A stretch of DNA of 64,000 nucleotides. Source: Moraxella lacunata. GTDB taxonomy: Bacteria > Pseudomonadota > Gammaproteobacteria > Pseudomonadales > Moraxellaceae. Under the pieces are notes generated by a model, which saw only the letters and a list, made by a program, of their open reading frames with translations, did no database searches and was not told the DNA's origin. The stretch covers positions 604,048-668,047 of the forward strand of contig NZ_UGQU01000003.1 of the NCBI RefSeq assembly GCF_900453205.1, written 5' to 3'. The position numbers and the translations under genes were made by a program. Shown piece after piece: positions 35,574-42,440 of the stretch (position 1 is the first letter of the stretch; every line of letters begins with the position of its first letter).

Positions 35574-36026
35574 ATGTCCATTGCCAATCAAAAATTTCAA
35601 CGAGCAGCACAAATTACCTCCGCCATTCATCAAAGTTACAGCGATTATGCCAAAAAATTTAACTTAAATTACAATGAGCTGGTGGTGTTGCAAGGCTTAT
35701 TTTGTGAAAAAAACTGTACGCAAACCCACATTTGCACCACTTGGGCGTTGCCTAAACAGACCGTGCATAACATCTGCAAAAAATACATTGAGCTGGGCTT
35801 GATTGATGTGCTTGATAATCCAGCCGACAAACGCACCAAATTATTTGCCCTAAACGCAAAGGGGCGTGAATTTGCCTTGCCGATTATTGAGCCACTGTTG
35901 GCGTTAGAACAGGCGTGTGTGGCGGAATTTGGCGAAACAAGAACAGACGATTATTTAAATATCTTTAATGAATTTCAAGAAGTGATTAAAAAACACATAG
36001 GAGCGGATAATGCAACTGTCGTTTAA
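35574..36026 (+). CDS. MarR-family transcriptional regulator
   Basis: 150 residues from ATG 35574 (a start 12 bases upstream is possible). Winged-helix region NYNELVVLQGLF...TTWALPKQTVHNICKKYIELGLI with wing DNPADKRTKLF. Contains several cysteines (CEKNCTQTHICTT) that could serve redox or metal sensing, unusual for MarR. Overlaps the efflux gene by 17 bases, so it probably autoregulates this two-gene unit. The promoter region holds TTAAAATACGCTTAATTTAA. Confidence 0.85.
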   Translation: MSIANQKFQRAAQITSAIHQSYSDYAKKFNLNYNELVVLQGLFCEKNCTQTHICTTWALPKQTVHNICKKYIELGLIDVLDNPADKRTKLFALNAKGREFALPIIEPLLALEQACVAEFGETRTDDYLNIFNEFQEVIKKHIGADNATVV

Positions 36027-36432
36027 AGAAAGGGTGATACATTCGGTTTTGTTTGAAATTGGCGGCGTTACGCTGGCAAGCCTTGCGGTGATTATTGTCG
36101 GCAATGCCGAAACTGCCAATGCCGTTGCGGTCGGCGTTACAATGGCAACGGTGGGGATGGTGTGGAATTTTGTGTTTAACCTGTTGTTTGACAAAGTGAT
36201 GAAGGACAACCGTGCCGAACGTGGTATCGGCTTGCGGATTGTGCATACTTTGCTGTTCAAATTGGGAATGCTCATCATCGCTACACCCATAGTGATGTAT
36301 CTGATGAATTGGACGCTTATTCAAGCCCTGCTTGCCGATGTGGGGCTGACGGTGCTGATTGCTGTTTATGCCTTTATGTTTAATTGGTCTTTTGATGTAT
36401 TGCTTGCAAAATTGCAAGCCGATGCCGTCTGA
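36010..36432 (+). CDS. PACE-family multidrug efflux protein
   Basis: 140 residues made of two tandem bacterial-transmembrane-pair units: ERVIHSVLFEIGGVTLASL then MVWNFVFNLLFD, and RIVHTLLFKLGMLIIATPI then AFMFNWSFDVL. Four helices, as in AceI, the chlorhexidine exporter. Proton-driven drug export is the family role; substrates are unknown here. The last codons and stop are formed by ATGCCGTCTGAA (36422-36433), a canonical neisserial uptake sequence. Confidence 0.9.
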   Translation: MQLSFKERVIHSVLFEIGGVTLASLAVIIVGNAETANAVAVGVTMATVGMVWNFVFNLLFDKVMKDNRAERGIGLRIVHTLLFKLGMLIIATPIVMYLMNWTLIQALLADVGLTVLIAVYAFMFNWSFDVLLAKLQADAV

Positions 36433-36433
36433 A
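36422..36433 (+). repeat. Canonical neisserial DUS overlapping the efflux gene stop
   Basis: ATGCCGTCTGAA is the standard 12-mer uptake sequence of Neisseria meningitidis and N. gonorrhoeae. Here the TGA inside it is the stop codon of the PACE gene. Confidence 0.8.
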
Positions 36434-36456
36434 TTTTTTGTTAATCGGAGTATGTG

Positions 36457-38070
36457 ATGAAATCCAAAACCCCAAAAACCTTAACTGCACTTGCTTTGTC
36501 GCTGGCGTTGGTGGCTTGTCAAAGCCCAAGTGTTCAAGACACAAACACCCAAAAACAAACAAGCCAAACAACCACGCCCACCCAAAGCACAGGAACAAGC
36601 CCAATGCAAAAGCCCAATCCCTTAAAAGATGTGCCATTTGCCAATCAAACGGCAAATGGCTTTGATTTGAATTTTGACCCCAGCCGATTTGTCCAAAAGA
36701 CCGCCGAAGTGGACGGGCAAACGGTGGCGTATCGTGCCGTTGAAAAAATCGTCTATGTGGCAAACCCTGTGGAAGCTGAGTATCAGACGATTAACTTTTA
36801 TGTGCCAGAAGCCTATTTTAATGGCGGTTCAATCAATGGCTACACCAAAGACACTGCACCGATTTTCTTACCCAATGCGGTAGGGGGCTATATGCCAGCG
36901 ATGGCAAGCAGTGCAGAAACCAAAGGTATGGGCGGCAAAACCAGCACCATTTTACAAGCCTTAAAACACGGCTTGGTGGTGGCAAGCGTGGGTGCAAGGG
37001 GCAGAACGCTTGGCACGGACGGTAATTACACAGGCAAAGCCCCAGCCGTAATTGTGGATTTGAAAGCCGCCGTGCGTTATCTGCACGCCAACGACCGCAA
37101 AATGGCAGGGGACGCCAACAAAATCATCTCCAATGGCACATCGGCAGGTGGGGCGATGTCGGCACTATTGGGGGCAAGTTCAGGCAGCCGTGATTATGAG
37201 CCGTATTTAAAAGCACTTGGGGCAGCACAAGCAAGCGACAAGATTTTTGCAGTGTTGGCATATTGTCCGATTACTAATTTAGAAAATGCGGATATGGCGT
37301 ATGAATGGGAATTTGGCAATTTAAAAGACTATGAAAGAATAGATATGTCTCGCCTAACCGCCCAAAGTTACAATGACCGCTCCCAGCCAATGCCCAAAAT
37401 TACAGGCACGCTCAGCGATAAAGAAGTGGCGGTTTCCAATCAATTAAAACAAGCATTTCCAAGTTATTTAAACAGCTTAAAATTAAAAGATGAACAGGGC
37501 AAAGCCTTGACGTTGGATAATAATGGCAATGGCTCATTTAAAGATTTTATTGCCGAGCGCATTATCGCTTCTGCCAACAAAGCCATAGCAGAAGGACAAG
37601 ATTTATCACAAGTGTCTTATTTGACTTTGCAAAATGGCAAAGCGGTGGGCGTGGATTTTGATGGCTATGTCGCCCACAAAAAACGAATGAAAAGCCCACC
37701 TGCTTTTGATGCGTTGGATTTGAGTGCAGGCGAAAATAATTTATTTGGCGATAAAACTACTAACAATAAACACTTTACCAATTTTGCTTTGAAACATTCT
37801 AATGCAAACGGACAAATGGCGGATAAACACATTGTGCATCTGATGAATGCAATGAATTATGTGAATAATCCCAATTCGGCACAGCATTGGCGTATCCGTG
37901 CAGGCACGGCAGATTATGACACTTCGCACGCCATTTCCGCCATTTTGACCGCCAAATTGCGTATGAATGGCAAATCGGTGGATTATCATTTGCCTTGGGG
38001 TGTGCCACATTCAGGCGATTATGATTTAAATGAGTTGTTTGAATGGATTGACGGCATTGCCAAGAAATAA
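36457..38070 (+). CDS. Subtype-B tannase-like alpha/beta hydrolase lipoprotein
   Basis: 537 residues from ATG 36457 (RBS GGAG). Lipobox LVAC (MKSKTPKTLTALALSLALVA then C), then a Gln/Thr/Pro linker to about 50, then an alpha/beta hydrolase. Nucleophile Ser229 in GTSAGG; AYCPITNLENADMAYEW, HWRIRAGTADYDTS and PWGVPHSGDYDLNELFEWID match what I recall of Lactobacillus plantarum TanLpl, where the last two hold the acid and His of the triad. It would cleave galloyl or similar esters at the cell surface. A tannase in this setting is unusual; a feruloyl or other ester substrate is possible. Confidence 0.8.
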   Translation: MKSKTPKTLTALALSLALVACQSPSVQDTNTQKQTSQTTTPTQSTGTSPMQKPNPLKDVPFANQTANGFDLNFDPSRFVQKTAEVDGQTVAYRAVEKIVYVANPVEAEYQTINFYVPEAYFNGGSINGYTKDTAPIFLPNAVGGYMPAMASSAETKGMGGKTSTILQALKHGLVVASVGARGRTLGTDGNYTGKAPAVIVDLKAAVRYLHANDRKMAGDANKIISNGTSAGGAMSALLGASSGSRDYEPYLKALGAAQASDKIFAVLAYCPITNLENADMAYEWEFGNLKDYERIDMSRLTAQSYNDRSQPMPKITGTLSDKEVAVSNQLKQAFPSYLNSLKLKDEQGKALTLDNNGNGSFKDFIAERIIASANKAIAEGQDLSQVSYLTLQNGKAVGVDFDGYVAHKKRMKSPPAFDALDLSAGENNLFGDKTTNNKHFTNFALKHSNANGQMADKHIVHLMNAMNYVNNPNSAQHWRIRAGTADYDTSHAISAILTAKLRMNGKSVDYHLPWGVPHSGDYDLNELFEWIDGIAKK

Positions 38071-38091
38071 GTTAGTTTTGCAACCTAAAAA

Positions 38092-38129
38092 GGCTGGCTG
38101 AAAATGGCAAATGAGGTTTTCAGACAGCC
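38092..38129. terminator. Terminator hairpin made of two worn uptake sequences
   Basis: GGCTGGCTGAAAA (38092-38104) pairs with TTTTCAGACAGCC (38117-38129). Each arm is one or two bases from a DUS dialect (AGGCTGCCTGAA; GGCTGTCTGAA on the reverse strand). Sits between the convergent tannase and MarR genes. Confidence 0.7.
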
Positions 38130-38134
38130 CAAAC

Positions 38135-38572
38135 CTACCCCAACATCTGTTTTTGTCTTTGTACCACTTTATTCATAATATCAAGCCACGCCTTGATTTC
38201 TTGTTCGTCAAGGGCTTCTAGCACGCCGTTATTGATTTTTTGAGCGGCGGCGACACAATTGTCTTTTTTGGCAAGGGCGGCAGAGGTCAGCCGTATCAGC
38301 CGACTTCTGGCATCGTTTGGGTTGGGCAGGCGTTCAATCAGACCGTCCCGCTCCATACGCCCCAGCGTGTTTGCCATTGTCGCTTGCGAAACCGAACTTT
38401 TTTCGGTCAATTCTTGCTGGGTCAGCTCTTGTCCGTCCCACAGCTCAAACAGCACAGGCAAATAGGCAGGATTTAAGCCCAAAGGGGCAAGCTCTTGCCC
38501 GATGAGCTGGGCAAACTGGCGGGCAATCATATTGGTCAGATAGCCCAGCGAATTTTGTTGGTTAATCGTCAT
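38135..38572 (-). CDS. MarR-family transcriptional regulator
   Basis: 145 residues. Winged helix LTQQELTEKSSVSQATMANTLGRMERDGLI, wing PNPNDARSRLI. No conspicuous redox cysteine besides Cys in KKDNCVAAA. Divergent from a membrane protein/cytochrome b561 pair; three palindromes in the gap are its probable binding sites, so it likely represses both directions. Confidence 0.88.
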   Translation of the reverse strand: MTINQQNSLGYLTNMIARQFAQLIGQELAPLGLNPAYLPVLFELWDGQELTQQELTEKSSVSQATMANTLGRMERDGLIERLPNPNDARSRLIRLTSAALAKKDNCVAAAQKINNGVLEALDEQEIKAWLDIMNKVVQRQKQMLG

Positions 38573-38628
38573 TTATTTTTCCTTATAAATCAAAGTACTA
38601 TTATTATAACACAAAAATGAATAAAAAT

Positions 38629-38683
38629 ATAGCTTGCTATTTAAATACATAGCGTGCTATACTATTTTCCATAGTAAGCTATG
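38629..38683. promoter_or_regulatory. Three palindromic operator sites in the marR/membrane-gene gap
   Basis: ATAGCTTGCTAT (38629-38640), ATAGCGTGCTAT (38649-38660) and CATAGTAAGCTATG (38670-38683), all with ATAG/CTAT arms and 20-21 bases centre to centre (two helical turns). They cover the expected promoter for the gene at 38706. Inferred MarR sites. Confidence 0.75.
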
Positions 38684-38705
38684 CACCCTAACGAAGGAGA
38701 CCGCA

Positions 38706-39161
38706 ATGAACCGCAACACACTTCGCACCCTACACAAGACAGGGGCAATCACCGCCACGCTACTGATTGCCAGCTTTTGGAGTAGTACCGTGATTAGCGA
38801 GCTGTTTTTGTCAATCGAGGCGGTGGTGTGGGTAAAAAACGCCATTGCCTATGCCGTGATTTTGCTGGTTTTGGCAATGGCGGTAACAGGGGCGAGCGGT
38901 ATGAAAATGGGGGCAAAATCCAAACACCCCAAAATCGTCGCCAAGAAAAAACGAATGCCGATTGTGGCGGCAAACGGACTGTTGATTTTGTTGCCCTGTG
39001 CCTTTTATTTGTGCCACAAGGCAAACGCAGGCGAGTTTGACAGCGTGTTTTATGCCTTGCAGGGCTTGGAGCTTTTGGCGGGGGCGACCAACTTAACTTT
39101 GCTGGGCTTATCGGTCAAAGACGGCTTGGCAATCAGAAAACCCAAAACCGCCGCCGCTTAA
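38706..39161 (+). CDS. Small four-helix membrane protein
   Basis: 151 residues from ATG 38706 (RBS AAGGAGA). Four hydrophobic helices at about 12-35, 40-62, 84-103 and 114-138 with a Lys-rich cytoplasmic loop (GAKSKHPKIVAKKKR). No recognised domain. Its stop is 26 bases before the cytochrome b561 gene, so they form an operon; it may be a partner subunit or assembly factor. Confidence 0.7.
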   Translation: MNRNTLRTLHKTGAITATLLIASFWSSTVISELFLSIEAVVWVKNAIAYAVILLVLAMAVTGASGMKMGAKSKHPKIVAKKKRMPIVAANGLLILLPCAFYLCHKANAGEFDSVFYALQGLELLAGATNLTLLGLSVKDGLAIRKPKTAAA

Positions 39162-39187
39162 TTTTCACTTTTATAAGGAGCAAAACA

Positions 39188-39655
39188 ATGAAACCAGACA
39201 CCCAAAACCGCTACGGCACAATCTCACGCCTGTTGCACTGGGGCATATTTTTAGGCTACATCGGTATGTTTGCCACAGCACTCATTGCCAAATTTAACCC
39301 GGACTTACGCTTTTTGTTACAGCCACATCAGGCTCTTGGAATGGCGGTGCTGGTTTTGACCGTGCTTCGCATTGTGTGGGCGGCGGTTAATGCCAAAAAA
39401 CGCCCAAAAAACGACATCAAAGTCAAACTGGGGCATTTTGCCCTGTACGCCCTAATGCTCATTGTGCCTGTGCTTGGCGTGCTACGCAATGCTGGGCGTG
39501 AAAGTGGCAATCAAATGCTGGTTGAGCTTGGCAATAATCTGCACGGCGAGCTGGCGATTGTTTTATTGCTTTTGATTGTGGGGCATATTGCAATGGCAAT
39601 TATCCACCAAATCAAAGGCGAAAAAGTGATGAATAAGATGATTGGTAATCCTTAA
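39188..39655 (+). CDS. Cytochrome b561-type membrane protein
   Basis: 155 residues, somewhat short for the family (about 175-180). Four helices. Candidate haem-ligand histidines: His17 (RLLHWG), His47 (PHQALG), His83 (LGHFAL) and His133/137 (GHIAMAIIH); NLHGEL also matches the family. Probably moves electrons from quinol, as in the YodB/CybB superoxide oxidase group. Second gene of the operon controlled by the MarR sites at 38629-38683. Confidence 0.85.
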   Translation: MKPDTQNRYGTISRLLHWGIFLGYIGMFATALIAKFNPDLRFLLQPHQALGMAVLVLTVLRIVWAAVNAKKRPKNDIKVKLGHFALYALMLIVPVLGVLRNAGRESGNQMLVELGNNLHGELAIVLLLLIVGHIAMAIIHQIKGEKVMNKMIGNP

Positions 39656-39683
39656 TTTAACCTTTAACTTTGGGAGACGAATA

Positions 39684-39796
39684 ATGAAAACCGTAAAAAT
39701 GCTGACGGCTCGGAATATGGCGTATGTGTGTTGCCGAATGGTCAGGTGGTGGAGGAATGGGAATATTTTCGCAAACACAATGCCCAAAAATGATTG
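39684..39796 (+). pseudogene. Remnant of a DUF333 (hemolysin-like) small lipoprotein gene
   Basis: After RBS GGGAGA and ATG 39684 the start MKTVKM fits a signal peptide, but the family resemblance continues only in another frame: DGSEYGVCVLPNGQVVEEWE and YFRKHNAQ, stop at 39793, the C-terminal half of DUF333. The central part, with signal peptide and NPAS segment, is deleted, leaving a frameshift. Confidence 0.7.
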
Positions 39797-39810
39797 ATGG
39801 GTAAATAAAG

Positions 39811-39845
39811 CACCGTTTGGATTTTGGGTTCAAGCGGTGTTTTTT
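39811..39845 (+). terminator. CACCGTTTG hairpin, copy 4
   Basis: CACCGTTTGG and CAAGCGGTG with a T run; followed at 39861-39872 by AGGCTGCCTAAA, a one-mismatch uptake sequence. Confidence 0.78.
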
Positions 39846-39900
39846 ATTTTAAAAATTTTCAGGCTGCCTAAAAAAATATTCCCCACAAATAGATTTTAAA

Positions 39901-39924
39901 CAATTTAATTTTAAGCTAAAATAG
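39901..39924. promoter_or_regulatory. OhrR operator candidate before ohrR
   Basis: CAATTTAATTTTAAGCTAAA plus ATAG; the same 24-base pattern (CAATTTAATTTTA, then CTA-AATAG) recurs at 40434-40457 before ohr. Shared operators for a repressor and its target. Confidence 0.65.
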
Positions 39925-39952
39925 TCGCACTTTTTTCAAACGAGTTTGCCCA

Positions 39953-40369
39953 ATGTACGAACAGTTACGCCTATCCAATCAAATCTGCTTTCCGCTTTAC
40001 GCCATTGCCAAAGAAATCGTCCGCAAATATTCGCCCTTTTTGGACGAATTGGATTTGACCTATCCGCAATACTTGGTAATGCTGGTGTTGTGGGAGTTTG
40101 GCGAGCAAAGCGTGGGCGAGATTGGCGACAAATTGCACCTTGATAGCGGTACTTTAACCCCACTTTTAAAACGCTTACAAAGCAAAGACTTAATTGCCCG
40201 AACAAGAAGTCAAACAGATGAACGCACCGTCATCATCACACTGACCAATCAAGGGCGAGCGTTGGAACACCAAGCGGTCAATATTCCCAATCAAGTGGCG
40301 GATTGCCTAAATTTAACGGCTGATGAAGTGGCGGTCTTACAAAAAATTGCCAGTCGGTTAAATCATTGA
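39953..40369 (+). CDS. ohrR: Organic hydroperoxide-sensing repressor OhrR
   Basis: 138 residues, MarR family. The redox Cys12 lies in LSNQICFPLYA and the following LTYPQYLVMLVLWE is the OhrR hallmark. Winged helix GEIGDKLHLDSGTLTPLLKRL. Peroxide oxidation of Cys12 would release DNA. Controls ohr 125 bases downstream, with matching operators before both genes. Confidence 0.93.
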   Translation: MYEQLRLSNQICFPLYAIAKEIVRKYSPFLDELDLTYPQYLVMLVLWEFGEQSVGEIGDKLHLDSGTLTPLLKRLQSKDLIARTRSQTDERTVIITLTNQGRALEHQAVNIPNQVADCLNLTADEVAVLQKIASRLNH

Positions 40370-40433
40370 TTTTTATATAAAAAGATATAATTTTGACAAT
40401 TTGCTTATAAATTTTACAAAAATATATTGCACA

Positions 40434-40457
40434 CAATTTAATTTTAGACTATAATAG
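40434..40457. promoter_or_regulatory. OhrR operator candidate before ohr
   Basis: CAATTTAATTTTAGACTATA plus ATAG, matching the ohrR-upstream site in at least 20 of 24 positions; it overlaps the probable -10 (TATAAT) of ohr. Confidence 0.7.
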
Positions 40458-40494
40458 TTTTATCAACTTAACCAACCTTTTAAAGGAACATTTT

Positions 40495-40926
40495 ATGAAA
40501 ATTTTTTACCACACTTCGGCAACGGCAACAGGCGGACGAGACGGACGCACCCAAGTAGATGACGGCTCAATCGGCTTTGATTTGGTCGGCTTTCAAAACG
40601 AAAGCGGTAAAACTGGCACCAACCCCGAACAGCTTTTTGCAATGGGCTATGCGGCGTGTTTTGACAGTGCGATGAACCACATCGCCCCAAGTTTGGGCAT
40701 TCAAGCCAAAAAATCATCAACTTCGGTGGCGGTCGGTATCGGTCAAAAGGCGGACGGGGCGTTTGGCTTGGATTTGGACATCACGATTACGGTGGAAGGC
40801 GTGAGCCGTGAAGATGCCGAAAAATGGATTAAAAAAGCCCACGAAGTTTGCCCGTATTCCAATGCGGTGCGTGGCAATGTAGAGGTGCGGTTACATATTA
40901 AAGTCGTGGAAGAGTTTGATTTGTAA
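40495..40926 (+). CDS. ohr: Organic hydroperoxide resistance protein Ohr
   Basis: 143 residues. Thiol peroxidase that reduces organic hydroperoxides using lipoyl partners. Reactive cysteines Cys55 (GYAACFDSAM) and Cys119 (HEVCPYSNA) are both present. RBS AAAGGAACA. Target of OhrR next door. Confidence 0.95.
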   Translation: MKIFYHTSATATGGRDGRTQVDDGSIGFDLVGFQNESGKTGTNPEQLFAMGYAACFDSAMNHIAPSLGIQAKKSSTSVAVGIGQKADGAFGLDLDITITVEGVSREDAEKWIKKAHEVCPYSNAVRGNVEVRLHIKVVEEFDL

Positions 40927-40950
40927 TTTTTTAATACTTAAAAATAAAAG

Positions 40951-40974
40951 CACCGTTTATCAAAGCGGTGTTTT
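40951..40974 (+). terminator. CACCGTTTG hairpin, copy 5
   Basis: CACCGTTT and AAAGCGGTG with a 4-base loop and TTTT; overlaps the stop codon of the convergent DUF3841 gene, so it serves ohr. Confidence 0.75.
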
Positions 40975-41578
40975 ATTTGGCGATAAAAATACGCACGCTT
41001 TTAATCTCATCAATGGACAATTGCCAAAAAGTCGCTTGAATGTTTTTTTGTGAAAATAAATTAGTACTGTATTCTGCACAATAATCCATATCAAAGATTT
41101 TTTGCCAACTGTTTTGCATAATCTGGCGAATATTGGGCGGATATAAATGCTTATCGCAATAATCAATATTGGCTTGTTTTAATAAATCATCAAACCAATC
41201 ATCATCTTTTATATTATCGGCAATATAATATTCGTTTAAAACAGCGTGCCATAAATCAAAATCGCTTAATAAGACTTCATCATCGCTTTTTTCAATTTCC
41301 AATAAAACACTTTTTTGACCTTTTATGCCAATGCCTTTAAACCTTAAATCAGGCTTTTTTTGTTTGGTGTTTTGCCATTGATACCACGCCCAAATCGGAT
41401 AGCTATTGGGCATTGGCGATTTGCCAATTTTATGTTCCATTTGTGCCATTAGCCAATGATAGGCAACTTTAAAATTGTCTTCATTTAACCAATCAATCAG
41501 CTCGCCTTTGGCACAAATCACGCCATCGCTCATCAGGGTTTCATACCAATCAAATGGCTGAACTGTCCAAAGTCTCAT
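40973..41578 (-). CDS. DUF3841 family protein
   Basis: 201 residues, cytoplasmic. MRLWTVQPFDWYETLMSDG at the start, YHWLMAQMEHKIG, SYPIWAWYQW, KKPDLRFKGIG and LLSDFDLWHAVLNEYYI match my recollection of DUF3841, a family of unknown function rich in Trp and acidic residues. Overlaps the end of the LysR gene by 29 bases, so it is the last gene of a four-gene transcript. Confidence 0.8.
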   Translation of the reverse strand: MRLWTVQPFDWYETLMSDGVICAKGELIDWLNEDNFKVAYHWLMAQMEHKIGKSPMPNSYPIWAWYQWQNTKQKKPDLRFKGIGIKGQKSVLLEIEKSDDEVLLSDFDLWHAVLNEYYIADNIKDDDWFDDLLKQANIDYCDKHLYPPNIRQIMQNSWQKIFDMDYCAEYSTNLFSQKNIQATFWQLSIDEIKSVRIFIAK

Positions 41579-42440
41579 TATTTACCCTATCAAGCACAAA
41601 CTCCACAAATGCCCGCACAATGCTAGACGGATAACGATGGGCGGCATAAATCATCGTCAAATCAAATTTGGGGTTTTCTGTCTCGCCCAAGACCTCCACC
41701 AAGCCATTTTCTGCCACGAGTCTATCCACCGTGCTGTCGGCAAGCAGAGCCACCGCTTTGCCCTGTTTTGCCATATATTCAATGGCATAGCTGTCATTGC
41801 TGGCAAAAAGATAGGGAATTTCCACCGCTTGTCTGCCAGTGCCAAGTATAATGACGCTTGCTTCATTTTTTGCCCAAGTGGCAATGGGGAAATTTTTCAA
41901 ATCCTTGGGGGTTTTCGGCGTGCCAAATCGAGCCAAAAATTTAGGGTGTGCCACCCATTTACTGCCGATTTGCCCCACTTTTTTGGCGATAAACTGCTCG
42001 CCGTGTAGCTGCCCAATCCTAAACGCCACATCAATGCCATCTGCCGACAAATCAAGCAGACGGTCGGTCAGCGTGCAATGCACCTGTACCTGTGGATAGG
42101 CAGTCTGAAAATCAGCTATCCACGAAAGAACTGGCTCGCAGGCAGGGCTTGCCGACAGGCGTAATTTGCCCTTTAAATTGCCTTGCTCTTCAAACAGCAC
42201 TTCTTTGGCAGTGGCAAGCTGTTCAATGGACAAATACACCTGTTCATACAGGCGTTGACCCGCCATTGTGGGTTTAACGCCTGATTTTTGGCGGTCAAAG
42301 AGTTGAATATTCAGCTCTTTTTCCAAATCGGCAATTTGACGGCTAATGGTCGCAATCGGCACACCTGTTCGCTCGGAGGCTTTGGACAAACTGCCGTGCT
42401 GGATAACGGCAACAAAGAGGTGGAGGGTGTTGAGATTCAT
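41550..42440 (-). CDS. LysR-family regulator (paralogue 2)
   Basis: 296 residues; winged helix LSKASERTGVPIATISRQIADLEKELNIQLFDR and LysR effector domain. Strong similarity to the LysR at 25948-26811 throughout. Its ATG overlaps the TOPRIM gene stop by four bases (ATGA), and its end overlaps the DUF3841 gene, so it is embedded in the defence-like operon. A one-mismatch uptake sequence (AGGCAGTCTGAA, 42098-42109) lies in its coding region. Its ancestral target was probably the flavin oxygenase now at 44592. Confidence 0.88.
   Translation of the reverse strand: MNLNTLHLFVAVIQHGSLSKASERTGVPIATISRQIADLEKELNIQLFDRQKSGVKPTMAGQRLYEQVYLSIEQLATAKEVLFEEQGNLKGKLRLSASPACEPVLSWIADFQTAYPQVQVHCTLTDRLLDLSADGIDVAFRIGQLHGEQFIAKKVGQIGSKWVAHPKFLARFGTPKTPKDLKNFPIATWAKNEASVIILGTGRQAVEIPYLFASNDSYAIEYMAKQGKAVALLADSTVDRLVAENGLVEVLGETENPKFDLTMIYAAHRYPSSIVRAFVEFVLDRVNNETLDSSAI

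Noticed and set aside
37179..37190. AGGCAGCCGTGA in the tannase gene as an uptake sequence
   Set aside because: Core is broken (CCGTGA for CCTGAA) and the bases encode a conserved loop.
39560..39790. Reverse-strand frame behind cytochrome b561
   Set aside because: Shadow of the b561 3' end and DUF333 remnant, no recognisable protein.
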